A DNA stretch of 38,265 nt from the NCBI GenBank assembly GCA_945956915.1, contig CAMFJH010000020.1, positions 1 through 38,265 of the forward strand. The letters run 5' to 3'. The DNA comes from an uncultured Francisellaceae bacterium (lineage in GTDB: Bacteria; Pseudomonadota; Gammaproteobacteria; UBA6186; Azoamicaceae). The translations under genes and the position numbers were made by a program. The notes beneath the pieces are model-generated. The model made no database searches, was not told where the DNA came from, and was given only the letters and a program-made list of their open reading frames with translations. Positions 6,736 through 15,157 of the stretch are shown here, piece after piece (positions within the stretch are counted from its first letter, which is position 1; each line of letters begins with the position of its first letter).

Positions 6736-8109
6736 TCAAATAGCCTGTAAAGCCTCGCTTAAGGATCTCACACCCACAACATCCATATCTGGAATAATGC
6801 TTTTAGGCACATTGGCCAAAGGTACAATAGCTCGTTTAAAGCCATGTTTTGCAGCTTCTTTGATACGCTCTTGACCACTTTGCACAGGACGAATTTCACC
6901 CGCCAAACCCACTTCTCCAAATACAATTAAATCATTGGGCAAAGGCTTATCTTTTAAACTGGATAGCACGGCTAATAATACCGGTAAATCTGCAGCCGTT
7001 TCAAAAACACGCACGCCCCCGACAATATTCACAAAGACATCTTGATTGTACGTAACAATACCACCATGCCTATGCAATACCGCTAAGCCAATAGCCAAAC
7101 GATTTTGCTCTAACCCAACAGTAACACGTCGGGGATTGCTTAAATGACTTTCGTCTACCAATGCTTGCACTTCAACCAGCATAGGACGGCTGCCTTCCCA
7201 TGTGGCCATCACAACACTGCCAGATACTTGGCTTTCAAATCGTGATAAAAAAATCGCAGAAGGATTATTAACGCCTTTTAAGCCCCGATCCGTCATCGCA
7301 AAAATACCCAATTCATTCACTGCGCCAAAACGATTTTTGACAGCACGAATCACCCGATAACGACTATCTGCTTCGCCTTCAAAATACAGCACAGTATCCA
7401 CCATGTGCTCTAACACACGAGGGCCTGCCAAGGTGCCCTCTTTGGTTACATGGCCCACCAAAAATAAAGCCGTATTGGTGTGCTTGGCATATCTTACCAA
7501 TTGTGCTGCACTTTCTCTAACCTGACTTACCGAGCCTGGGGAAGATTGTAATAATTCTGTAAATATCGTTTGTATAGAATCGATAACCATAATCTGTGGT
7601 TTTTCTTGAGCTGCAATTTGCAAAATTCGTTCGACATGCGTTTCTGCCAATAACCTTAAGCCACCTTCTTCTACCCCCAAACGGTGTGCTCTTAATTTCA
7701 CTTGTTGTAAAGACTCTTCGCCTGTGACATATAAAGTTTTATGCTCTCTTGTTAAATGCGCTAGAGTTTGTAATAAAACCGTTGATTTACCAATACCAGG
7801 ATCCCCCCCCATCAACACTACAGAGCCCGATACAAGCCCACCCCCAAGTACTCGATCCAATTCTGATAAACCCGACTCAATACGATTTTGATTTTCAAAA
7901 GGAACATCCGCTAATGGAATAACTGCCCTGTCATCAATGGATGCATAACCTCTAAAACGTGGGTTTGAACTGGCGTTTTCCTTAGAAGACTGGCAAGCAA
8001 TAACTTCTATAATGGTATTCCAAGCTTCACAATCTGCACACTGTCCGTTCCACTGCGGGCTCACAGCACCACATTCTGTGCAACTAAACGCTGATTTGGT
8101 TTTAGACAT
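6736..8109 (-). CDS. radA: DNA repair protein RadA (Sms)
   Basis: RecA-like branch-migration ATPase/helicase acting in recombinational repair. The 457-residue protein has an N-terminal four-cysteine zinc finger (Cys10, Cys13, Cys24, Cys27 in CTECG...CADC), Walker A GGDPGIGKS (101-109), Walker B around IMVIDSIQT (173-181), the RadA-specific KNRFG motif (258-262) and a C-terminal Lon-protease-like domain with GEVGLAGEIRPV. All hallmarks and the length match the family. The start has GGGGAGAG about 6 nt upstream. It is probably the first gene of a unit with the small coiled-coil gene 28 nt downstream. Confidence 0.96.
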   Translation of the reverse strand: MSKTKSAFSCTECGAVSPQWNGQCADCEAWNTIIEVIACQSSKENASSNPRFRGYASIDDRAVIPLADVPFENQNRIESGLSELDRVLGGGLVSGSVVLMGGDPGIGKSTVLLQTLAHLTREHKTLYVTGEESLQQVKLRAHRLGVEEGGLRLLAETHVERILQIAAQEKPQIMVIDSIQTIFTELLQSSPGSVSQVRESAAQLVRYAKHTNTALFLVGHVTKEGTLAGPRVLEHMVDTVLYFEGEADSRYRVIRAVKNRFGAVNELGIFAMTDRGLKGVNNPSAIFLSRFESQVSGSVVMATWEGSRPMLVEVQALVDESHLSNPRRVTVGLEQNRLAIGLAVLHRHGGIVTYNQDVFVNIVGGVRVFETAADLPVLLAVLSSLKDKPLPNDLIVFGEVGLAGEIRPVQSGQERIKEAAKHGFKRAIVPLANVPKSIIPDMDVVGVRSLSEALQAI

Positions 8110-8235
8110 ATCGCACTCTCCCCTTTATTTTTAAACTTTTAATTTTATATTCAGCTTTATTAAATACCAGATTTGTGTGTTTTTCTCAACTCATTTTCAT
8201 TTTAAGTTTTCTCTTGAAAGCGTCGATAAAAGAAT

Positions 8236-8724
8236 ATGAACAACAAACAGCAAATACCAATTGAAGCCACCGAATTGCTAATAAACGCTTTTAAGGTCAC
8301 TCACCCCCTTGATTATGGACAACGTCCTCAAGATGCTTATGAGTTTGTTATCAATACCGATCTACGAGTGATTGAAGGCGTCAAAATGGTCTTAGCCGCT
8401 GAAGGCATTAGTAAACCGTTGATGTCTGAAGAAACGGAAATCCCTTGGACAACTTTTTTATTTGAACTGAATCACGTGCGTGTAAACCCTAAAATGGATA
8501 ACACCCAAATTGTGCATCGTTTAACTTCTGCCTTAAGAGATATTGGTGTACATATTGAACATCAACCGCATCAACAAGACATGCGTATTTGCTTTAAACC
8601 CTTAGGTGAAATCTCTGAATGCGTACGATTTTATATTACAGAGAATAGAAAAATCATTTTTCTCTGCCCTGCTGTGGGTCCAAAACTTGCCTATAGCGCA
8701 GAACACAAAAAACTTAAAATATAA
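8236..8724 (+). CDS. Hypothetical protein, 162 aa
   Basis: I do not recognise this protein. It is soluble, with no signal peptide or membrane segment. It shows an alternating helix/strand pattern, a histidine cluster in the middle (VHIEHQPHQQDMRICF), and a regular hydrophobic C-terminal half (ECVRFYIT, IIFLCPAVGP). The ribosome-binding site is weak (AAAAG before the ATG). It is divergent from radA, with 126 nt between the starts, so a shared control region is possible. Codon use looks like that of its neighbours. It is followed by a hairpin that could end transcription from both sides. Confidence 0.65.
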   Translation: MNNKQQIPIEATELLINAFKVTHPLDYGQRPQDAYEFVINTDLRVIEGVKMVLAAEGISKPLMSEETEIPWTTFLFELNHVRVNPKMDNTQIVHRLTSALRDIGVHIEHQPHQQDMRICFKPLGEISECVRFYITENRKIIFLCPAVGPKLAYSAEHKKLKI

Positions 8725-8773
8725 TCTAAACCCAATCGCTTGCAACTCAAATTTATCTATTTTTAGGCAAAAA

Positions 8774-8799
8774 AATAACGGGTTTTTAGGCCCGTTATT
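8774..8799 (-). terminator. Intrinsic terminator of the His-rich protein gene
   Basis: A nine-base-pair stem (AATAACGGG at 8774-8782, CCCGTTATT at 8791-8799) with an 8-nt loop. Read on the minus strand the stem is followed by a run of T (TTTTTTTGCC across 8776-8768). It sits 28 nt past the stop of the minus-strand gene and may also serve the plus-strand gene ending at 8724. Confidence 0.75.
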
Positions 8800-8827
8800 A
8801 AATTTATGCTATTGTTATATTACTTTA

Positions 8828-9109
8828 TTAATTACATTGACCGGTGTTACATCCACCATTGCCACAAGCTTCGTTATTCATGTGATGTCTATGGTGACGT
8901 TTATGGTGCTTACCATGATGTTTTTTGTGATGTCTATTGCCACGATGATGTTTTTTTGCATGGTGCTTTTTGGCATGGCTATCATCTTGTTCCATGGCTT
9001 TTGGTTCTGAGGTTTGAGCAGCATCTGCTTTCATATCAGAATCTGCTGCAAAAGCAACTGGCATTACCAATGAACCAGCGATTAAAAGACTTAAGGCTAA
9101 ATTTTTCAT
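8828..9109 (-). CDS. Exported His/Lys-rich protein with a Cys-rich tail, putative metal binder
   Basis: The start at 9109 is chosen over the ATG at 9145 because GGAGAAT lies 4 nt upstream and a clean signal peptide follows (MKNLALSLLIAGSLVMPVAFA, cut before ADSD). The 93-residue precursor gives a periplasmic or secreted protein of about 72 residues. Its middle has more than a dozen histidines in HHAKKHH, HHKKHHGKHH and RHHRHH blocks, and its end is ACGNGGCNTGQCN with three cysteines spaced C-x4-C-x4-C. Such composition suggests binding of Zn, Ni or Cu, or of acidic polymers. The exact function is unknown. A single-gene unit with a strong terminator. Confidence 0.75.
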   Translation of the reverse strand: MKNLALSLLIAGSLVMPVAFAADSDMKADAAQTSEPKAMEQDDSHAKKHHAKKHHRGNRHHKKHHGKHHKRHHRHHMNNEACGNGGCNTGQCN

Positions 9110-9209
9110 ACTATTCTCCGCGGTTAAATAAAAATGAACATTCATCTTTTAGAGATATAGCTTACATCTATTCATTATTCAAGAAAAATTAAGTTAGATT
9201 TCAAAAAAA

Positions 9210-11426
9210 TTAAAAATGGCCCATTTTTGAGCGACCTAGCCTATGTACTAAGTTGGTTAATCTATTTGTTGATTTAACAGTTTTGATCCCCATGCCTAAG
9301 GCTTTTATTTGACCTACTATTACAACCAAGGATTTACCTCGAGTAACCCCTGTATACAATAAATTACGTTCTAATAAGCTAAAATGCTGCATGGCAACTG
9401 GGATGACCACCGCTGGGTATTCAGAACCTTGTGCTTTATGAATGGTGGTTGCATAAGCCAATGAGACTTCATCCAGCTCGTCCAACTCATAAATCACTTC
9501 TTTAGTATCAAAACGAATCACCACATGCTCATTGTCTTCTTTTAAATCCCGATTTAATTGAACGATAATACCGATATCTCCATTAAACACTTCTTTTTCA
9601 TAATTGTTCACGGTTTGAATAACTTTATCACCCACTGAAAACATAAAGCCGTATCGATTCACACCTTGAGCATAGTGGGGATTTAAGCGTTTTTGTAAAT
9701 CCATATTCAGTGCACGCACACCTAAAGAGCCTCTATTCATGGGCACCAACACTTGAATTTGTCGAATGGGATCAAATCCAAATCGTTTGGGAATACGTTT
9801 GGCGACCACATGCATTAATTTTGCATGAATATCTTCGGGCGTATCGCTTTCAACAAAATAAAAATCGCTTTTTATTTCAGCAGACATTTTATATTCGGGC
9901 ATTTTACCTTGATTAATTTTATGGGCATTCACCACAATTTTAGATTGGGCAGCTTGCCTAAAAATTTCGGTTAAGCGTACCGTAGGCAAAGTTTGGGAGG
10001 CAATTAAATCGGCTAATACAGCGCCTGGCCCTACCGAAGGTAATTGGTCTACATCCCCCACCAGCATTAATGCACAATGATCAGGAATGGCTTTTAAAAG
10101 GCTAAACATCATGGGTAAATCGACCATCGACATTTCATCGACTACGACTAATTCAGCTTCTAAAGGAGCATATTCGTTGCGTTTAAAACCATAAGATACC
10201 GGATCAAATTCTAACAATCGATGTAAGGTTTTGGCTTCAAGACCTGTGGATTCTGATAATCTTTTGGCGGCACGACCGGTTGGGGCACACAATACAATAT
10301 AGCGGGTTTTCATTTTGGCTATTTTTAAAATGCTATTGACCAATGTGGTTTTTCCAACACCAGGTCCTCCGGTAATAATGCTTACTTTATTTTTTAAGGC
10401 AATACCTAAAGCCTTAGTTTGGGTTTTAGAAAGGGTTATTCCTGTTGCTTGCTCAGCCCAAGGGATCGCTTTTGTGGCATCTATATCTTGCATCCAGATG
10501 CAAGATTCAGAAACCAAACGGTTTAAATGTGTAACGACTCCCACTTCAGCTTTATAAAAATGGGCTAAAAATACACAGGGCTGTTCATCGATTTCATCGG
10601 CCACCAAGCGACCCATTGTAATTTCAGAGTCGATGGCTTTTAAAATAATGTCTTCGGGTATTTCTAATAATGTTACGGCTTTTTCTTTTAATTCTGCAAC
10701 AATGGCAGCACAATGCCCAAAATCACACATCTCTTGTAAGACGTGTCTTACCCCAGCTTGTGCGCGCATTAAAGAGTCTTTAGGAATGCCTAACCGATCT
10801 GCCAAACCATCGGCTGTTTTAAAACCTATGCCACGAATATCTAAAGCCAATCGATAAGGATTTTCTCTGACTTTTTCTATGGAATCTTTACCGTAGGTCT
10901 TATAAATTCTAACCGCCCTGGCAGTGCCCACACCATGGGATTGTAAAAACACGACGATGGAACGAATGATTTTTTGATCGCCCCAAGATTTAATGACTTT
11001 ATCTTTACGATATTGTCCTATGCCAGGCAGTGTTAATAAACGCTCGGGTTCATTTTCAATCACTTCGAATACTTTTAGCCCAAAGGCCCCTACCAATTTT
11101 TTGGCAAAATGCGGGCCAATACCTTTTACTAAACCAGAACCTAAATATTTTTCTATTCCCGCTTCTGTACTGGGCATGACCATTCTAAGGTGCGAACTTT
11201 TAAACTGTAGGCCGTACTGTTTATCGCTTATCCAAGTACCTGTACAGTCTACATATTCACCGGGCGTGACACTCATCGTTGTGCCTACAACCGTCACCAA
11301 TTCTCTTTTGCCTCGAACTTTCACTTGGAGTACGGCAAATCCAGATTCTGGGCTATGAAAAGTCACACGCTCTACAGAACCACTTAAGGATTCTTCGCTT
11401 TTAATATCCGCCAAATGATTATTCAT
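9210..11426 (-). CDS. recD2: RecD2-type ATP-dependent DNA helicase (SF1B)
   Basis: 5'-3' DNA helicase of the RecD2/YrrC group, which works without RecBC. The 738-residue protein has the N-terminal extension that separates RecD2 from RecD. An OB-like region (SGSVERVTFHSPESGFAVLQ) comes first, then tandem helix-hairpin-helix motifs (LVKGIGPHFAKKLVGAFG, LTLPGIGQYRKDKV, DIRGIGFKTADGLADRLG). Walker A GGPGVGKTTL lies near residue 350, with motif II VVVDEMSMVD, LVGDVDQLPSVGPG and the C-terminal motif YATTIHKAQGSEYPAVVIP. Length is typical. It is last in an operon with two small genes; its start overlaps the end of the DUF4124 gene by 8 nt. Confidence 0.93.
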   Translation of the reverse strand: MNNHLADIKSEESLSGSVERVTFHSPESGFAVLQVKVRGKRELVTVVGTTMSVTPGEYVDCTGTWISDKQYGLQFKSSHLRMVMPSTEAGIEKYLGSGLVKGIGPHFAKKLVGAFGLKVFEVIENEPERLLTLPGIGQYRKDKVIKSWGDQKIIRSIVVFLQSHGVGTARAVRIYKTYGKDSIEKVRENPYRLALDIRGIGFKTADGLADRLGIPKDSLMRAQAGVRHVLQEMCDFGHCAAIVAELKEKAVTLLEIPEDIILKAIDSEITMGRLVADEIDEQPCVFLAHFYKAEVGVVTHLNRLVSESCIWMQDIDATKAIPWAEQATGITLSKTQTKALGIALKNKVSIITGGPGVGKTTLVNSILKIAKMKTRYIVLCAPTGRAAKRLSESTGLEAKTLHRLLEFDPVSYGFKRNEYAPLEAELVVVDEMSMVDLPMMFSLLKAIPDHCALMLVGDVDQLPSVGPGAVLADLIASQTLPTVRLTEIFRQAAQSKIVVNAHKINQGKMPEYKMSAEIKSDFYFVESDTPEDIHAKLMHVVAKRIPKRFGFDPIRQIQVLVPMNRGSLGVRALNMDLQKRLNPHYAQGVNRYGFMFSVGDKVIQTVNNYEKEVFNGDIGIIVQLNRDLKEDNEHVVIRFDTKEVIYELDELDEVSLAYATTIHKAQGSEYPAVVIPVAMQHFSLLERNLLYTGVTRGKSLVVIVGQIKALGMGIKTVKSTNRLTNLVHRLGRSKMGHF

Positions 11427-11886
11427 TCGTACTTAATTCCGCTTTTTTGGCTTGAAAATCTTCTAATTGGGTTTTTAAGCGATTGGCTTTCTTAAGCTTA
11501 CACCCCGCTCGTAATTGAGATTCAATATGATTAATTTTCTCATCCAAACGGACACATCGTTTTTTTAAGCGTTCTTGCTTGTTTTTTTCGATTGTTAATT
11601 TTTTGTAATTACTTTTCTTTTTTCGGGTGCTTTTTTTGTCACCTGCCATTACTTGTTTCTGAGTAATTTTTAATACTTTTTCGTCTTGTTTAATTTTTTT
11701 TTCTTGAGTGGTTTGATATTGAATTGGCACAAAAGTTTGTTGGTTGCTTTCAGATTGACACGGTCTATCTCTATATTCAACCACACCTTCAGGACTTACA
11801 CACTGATAAACACCTGCGTGTGCTAGCGGTAAATAAACAACACACAAGACTATCCCTATCCAAGCTATTTTTAAGCGTTTAAACAT
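11419..11886 (-). CDS. Exported DUF4124 protein with C-terminal coiled coil
   Basis: A 155-residue protein with a signal peptide (basic MFKRLK, hydrophobic [18 protein letters not shown], cut before GVYQC). A DUF4124 motif follows at once, [17 protein letters not shown], with its two conserved cysteines. The remaining two thirds is highly basic and helical ([34 protein letters not shown]), probably a coiled coil. DUF4124 proteins are periplasmic and poorly understood. It overlaps both neighbours by 8 nt (SEC-C gene upstream, recD2 downstream), so translation of the three is coupled, although an exported protein between two cytoplasmic ones has no obvious shared task. Confidence 0.8.
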   Translation of the reverse strand: MFKRLKIAWIGIVLCVVYLPLAHAGVYQCVSPEGVVEYRDRPCQSESNQQTFVPIQYQTTQEKKIKQDEKVLKITQKQVMAGDKKSTRKKKSNYKKLTIEKNKQERLKKRCVRLDEKINHIESQLRAGCKLKKANRLKTQLEDFQAKKAELSTNE

Positions 11887-12136
11887 GGACTAAGCCGCAG
11901 CATTTTTTGTACTTCTGCCCGCTACCACAACTACAGGGATCATTTCTGCCTATTTTTTGAACCTGCACTGGAATTTGCTTAACCGTGGATGGGGCAACTA
12001 CTTTTGCTTTCTCAGGGGGTTGTCGTTTTAATTTAAATTCTCGCTGTTCGTGTTCCCGTTCGTGCTTTAAAGTTAGCTTTTTCATTTTATCGATAATGGT
12101 CTGGTCAGGTATGCAGCTTATTTTTTCAATTGACAT
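11879..12136 (-). CDS. Small SEC-C motif protein
   Basis: An 85-residue protein ending with a complete SEC-C zinc motif, [19 protein letters not shown], the metal-binding tail also found at the end of SecA. The N-terminal part is a charged helix ([20 protein letters not shown]) and a Pro/Lys/Val linker. The ATG at 12136 is preferred over an upstream in-frame ATG at 12181, because [11 protein letters not shown] starts with an AAGAG about 8 nt before it and the upstream extension looks non-coding. Free-standing SEC-C proteins are thought to bind nucleic acids or ribosomes; the role here is unknown. First gene of the recD2 operon. Confidence 0.8.
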   Translation of the reverse strand: MSIEKISCIPDQTIIDKMKKLTLKHEREHEQREFKLKRQPPEKAKVVAPSTVKQIPVQVQKIGRNDPCSCGSGQKYKKCCGLVHV

Positions 12137-12222
12137 TGTCAGGTACTCTTTAATCCCTAAGTTAAGCAATAATATACCCACTCTGCTGCTATTTCACAAT
12201 ACACGATCCTATTTTCTTAAGT

Positions 12223-12296
12223 TTGCCCTAAGGAGGTGTCCTGTACTTTTGTAAGACTTTTGTAAGAGAGTGTGATATTACATCTCCTTAGGCAAT
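12223..12296. repeat. Inverted repeat enclosing an 11-bp tandem direct repeat
   Basis: TTGCCCTAAGGAGGT (12223-12237) and ATCTCCTTAGGCAA (12282-12295) are inverted copies differing by one extra C and one transition. Between them ACTTTTGTAAG occurs twice head to tail (12245-12255, 12256-12266). The block lies in the 270-nt gap between the SEC-C gene and the 590-residue gene. It could be a structured regulatory leader, a protein site or the remnant of a small mobile element. No ORF is associated with it. Confidence 0.5.
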
Positions 12297-12408
12297 TAAT
12301 CAAATAATTATATTAGTTGAATGGCTAATTTTTATTGAAATATGAACTATTAACAAATCTTTTTTAAATCTTTTCGGCAGGCCACAAAAAGCCTACCTGT
12401 GTCACAGT

Positions 12409-14181
12409 TTAAGACATCTTCTGTAAGAAAGAACATATTCTTTTAGCTAACAACTGTTTTTTTTCATTGGATATATTTACCGTAGTTTTTCCTTTATAAA
12501 TTTTTAAAAATAAAAGCATTTTAGATTGATCGTTTTGAATTTTTTCAAACTCTCTTTGTGCTATCTTAATTAAAGGATTCATTTCTTTTTCAGAAGACTT
12601 CATTCTATGGAATAGCATACAACCCTTTGTATAAGCATCTAAAATGGGTTGAGTGACTCCCATTTGTCCTAATGTCTCCATAAATGTCTTAATTGCGTAT
12701 GAGGGTAAAAATCGACTCGATTTACCTGGACCGTGGGGCCTTACCAAAGTACCTTTAGCTTTTTTTTCTGTGCCTTTTGTTGTATTTTCTTCAAAAGAAT
12801 CAACAAAAGCAAGTGATTTTTTAAATTTAATTGTGTAATGAGAACCTCTAGTGGCAGAATTAATAATTTCCCCTTCAAGCTTTTTCACAATACGATTAAG
12901 TTCATTCATTTCAACTTCCATATGAGGAGCTTTCTTTAACCACTCCAAAAGCATCTCACTTTCTTTATAATCTAACTTTATAATAAATTCTATAGCGGGA
13001 TTGATATTTTTAATTTCGATTAGCGACCTGTTTATATTTTCAGATTTTTCTTTAATATCTGAATTATGAGGTATCGTTGTTGATAATTCTTTTTCTATTA
13101 CTGGTTCTTTTACATGCTCCACAATACTCGGTACAACTTCAGAAACTGGTTTTTCAAACAGCTCTTCTTGGAGAGAAAATTCATTTGAAAATTTCATTTC
13201 AATTTCTGGCTCACTTGCTGAAGTTGAAGTTTCGAGTACCCCTGTTAGCTGCTCTATTTCAACTAAAGCTTCTAGTAGTTTATTTTTTTTGTTCCCTGTT
13301 ACCTCCAAAGAAATTAGAAAACCTTTAGCAGTATGTAAAAAATCTATATTCAGATCAAAAAAGTAACGTACTTTTCTATAAGCCACAAAAGAGCCAAAAG
13401 AATTAAAAGCATGAACTGATAAATCGCTCGTTTCAAAAGAAGATTTTATCAGTTTATCAATTACAAGATATTTTTCTTGTAATTTAAGATGTTCTTTCGA
13501 TTGTTCTGTCGTAAAATTTTTTGATTGAAATTTTAAATAGTTATTTAACTTGGATGCTAAAGGACACAGCTTTGCATTTAAGAAAGTATTCTCGACTTCC
13601 GCATAAGTACCATAATCAGTATCGTTAGAAATATATGTACATTGATAGTGTTGTTTAAATGTACAAGCGTTCATAGAAATATGTTTTACTAATATATTAC
13701 AAATTTCTTGATAGGATTCTAACTCGGTAAATTCTTGAGCGCAAATTTTAGATTGTACTAATAGTTGTTTTTTAGAAGCACCTAATGTTCTTGTACTTTT
13801 TAGTCCTTCACTCATTCTATTTAAATTAAATTGTTGAGATCCTAACTCTAACAAAAACTGAAAAAACAAATCATCGAAGCCAACTGTGGTCTTACAGCTC
13901 TTTATATATTCAGAATATATTTGATAATTTTTGATATCTTGAATGATGGTCTTTATTGTTACTTTCAACTTTTTGTCTAAGGGAGCACTTTTATAATGAG
14001 GAGCAAAATCGTTGAGAAAAGCGCTGACCTTGGGCGCATTGCTATCATCTAACATAAATTGAAGCAAATTTCTATTATATAGTACTTTCGCTACTATTAT
14101 TTTTTGAACTTCTGCTAGTGCTTCGATCTGTTCTGACGAAAGTCCTTGAGAGGGATCATTATTGGGGTAATTGTATGGCAT
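12409..14181 (-). CDS. Unknown 590-aa protein with HicA-like C-terminal domain
   Basis: The first 320 residues are helical and match nothing I know. Residues about 330-390 are an acidic, Glu/Ser/Pro/Val-rich linker. Residues about 424-510 read like a HicA/YcfA toxin fold: an opening helix NELNRIVKKLEGEI, then the diagnostic RGSHYTIKF (445-453, with Gly-Ser-His where HicA has its catalytic His), a strand ending in LVRPHGPG (compare VPHP in HicA), then a helix AIKTFMETLGQMGV matching the closing helix of HicA. About 80 more helical residues follow, with conserved-looking Cys and Arg. There is no signal peptide. The start has GGAGC about 6 nt upstream. No HicB-like antitoxin gene adjoins it. HicA toxins are mRNA-cutting dsRBD-fold proteins of 60-90 residues, so a large fusion is unusual. 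The domain call is by motif only. Confidence 0.6.
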   Translation of the reverse strand: MPYNYPNNDPSQGLSSEQIEALAEVQKIIVAKVLYNRNLLQFMLDDSNAPKVSAFLNDFAPHYKSAPLDKKLKVTIKTIIQDIKNYQIYSEYIKSCKTTVGFDDLFFQFLLELGSQQFNLNRMSEGLKSTRTLGASKKQLLVQSKICAQEFTELESYQEICNILVKHISMNACTFKQHYQCTYISNDTDYGTYAEVENTFLNAKLCPLASKLNNYLKFQSKNFTTEQSKEHLKLQEKYLVIDKLIKSSFETSDLSVHAFNSFGSFVAYRKVRYFFDLNIDFLHTAKGFLISLEVTGNKKNKLLEALVEIEQLTGVLETSTSASEPEIEMKFSNEFSLQEELFEKPVSEVVPSIVEHVKEPVIEKELSTTIPHNSDIKEKSENINRSLIEIKNINPAIEFIIKLDYKESEMLLEWLKKAPHMEVEMNELNRIVKKLEGEIINSATRGSHYTIKFKKSLAFVDSFEENTTKGTEKKAKGTLVRPHGPGKSSRFLPSYAIKTFMETLGQMGVTQPILDAYTKGCMLFHRMKSSEKEMNPLIKIAQREFEKIQNDQSKMLLFLKIYKGKTTVNISNEKKQLLAKRICSFLQKMS

Positions 14182-14416
14182 GTGTAGCTCCGCTTATTTG
14201 TAGTTAATTTAATAAGTTAATTCTACCAGATATGAAAAAAAAAACAATCTTCCCTACCAAACTGATATTATTTTTTTAAATAATTATTAATTAGACTAAG
14301 GACTCATAGCTCAATTTTGTAAAAATAGTGCCCCGTAAGTTTTTTAACTGGTTGACTTAAAGTACACTTCTTAAAATTTACAACACCATCAAGCTCGAGT
14401 ACACTTAAGATACGTT

Positions 14417-15157
14417 ATGAAAAAAAATACTTTATTACTTGTTTTAGTACTTTTAGCTTGCATATTCACGATGGCCTATTTTAAGCCAGCGGATCCTGTC
14501 TCAGCTCAGCGTTCTTTAAAAGCCCATCCCCAAAAAGAGTATATGAATCAACCCGTGATGAGCAGTTTTACTGAAGAAGGGCAATTGAAACACACTTTAG
14601 CTGCAGAACATTGGGAATATAAAGCTGAATCCAATATATCAAACCTTAAAACACCCCAAACCATGGTTTTTAAACCTAAAAATATTATAAACCAACCCGA
14701 AACCACTTTAAAACAACAAGATACTTCCAATGAACCACCGATTACGATTGCTTCAGAGTCTGCCGAATTTGATGATAAAAAAGGCATAGCCATTTACAAA
14801 CAAAATGTCACCCTGGATCAAGGCAATAGACACTTACAAGCAGATACACTTACCATCGAACGTAATAAAAGCGGCAATCTTGGCAAAATAACTGCTATTG
14901 GAAAACCAGCACATTTTCAAATACTACCCAACCCTTCAAGACCCGTGATTACAGGACATGCCAATACCATTCATTATTTTCCCGAAGAAGAAAAGATTTT
15001 GCTTATCGATAATGCTGAATTAACGCAACAAGGCAATATCATCCGAGGGGCGTATTTAAGCTATCTATTAAAATCTGAAGTCCTTTCTTCAGAAGCCAGA
15101 CCCGGCAAACGCACCCAAGTCATTATCCCCAGAGTTCCTAAAGGCCAAAACAAATGA
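14417..15157 (+). CDS. LptC-LptA hybrid, periplasmic LPS transport protein
   Basis: The 246-residue protein appears to join two Lpt proteins. Residues 1-88 look like LptC: one N-terminal transmembrane anchor ([17 protein letters not shown]) and the first LptC strands ([30 protein letters not shown]). Residues 107-246 look like a whole mature LptA/OstA domain: [72 protein letters not shown] and a final [10 protein letters not shown]. Together they could make an inner-membrane-anchored piece of the bridge that carries LPS from LptBFG to LptD. The stop overlaps the lptB start (ATGA), confirming the pathway. The ribosome-binding site is weak. A separate LptA or LptC elsewhere in the genome cannot be excluded. 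Confidence 0.75.
   Translation: MKKNTLLLVLVLLACIFTMAYFKPADPVSAQRSLKAHPQKEYMNQPVMSSFTEEGQLKHTLAAEHWEYKAESNISNLKTPQTMVFKPKNIINQPETTLKQQDTSNEPPITIASESAEFDDKKGIAIYKQNVTLDQGNRHLQADTLTIERNKSGNLGKITAIGKPAHFQILPNPSRPVITGHANTIHYFPEEEKILLIDNAELTQQGNIIRGAYLSYLLKSEVLSSEARPGKRTQVIIPRVPKGQNK

Noticed and set aside
8606..9192. Two overlapping plus-strand ORFs across 8606-9192
   Set aside because: They run antisense to the His-rich exported protein and over its terminator; the hydrophobic content mirrors the His codons.
10993..11358. Plus-strand ORF opposite recD2
   Set aside because: Shadow of a well-supported helicase; composition is not protein-like.
14352..14377. Possible promoter TTGACT...TAAAAT upstream of the LptC-LptA gene
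   Set aside because: The spacing is only 14 nt, too short for a normal sigma70 promoter; other -10 choices are poor.
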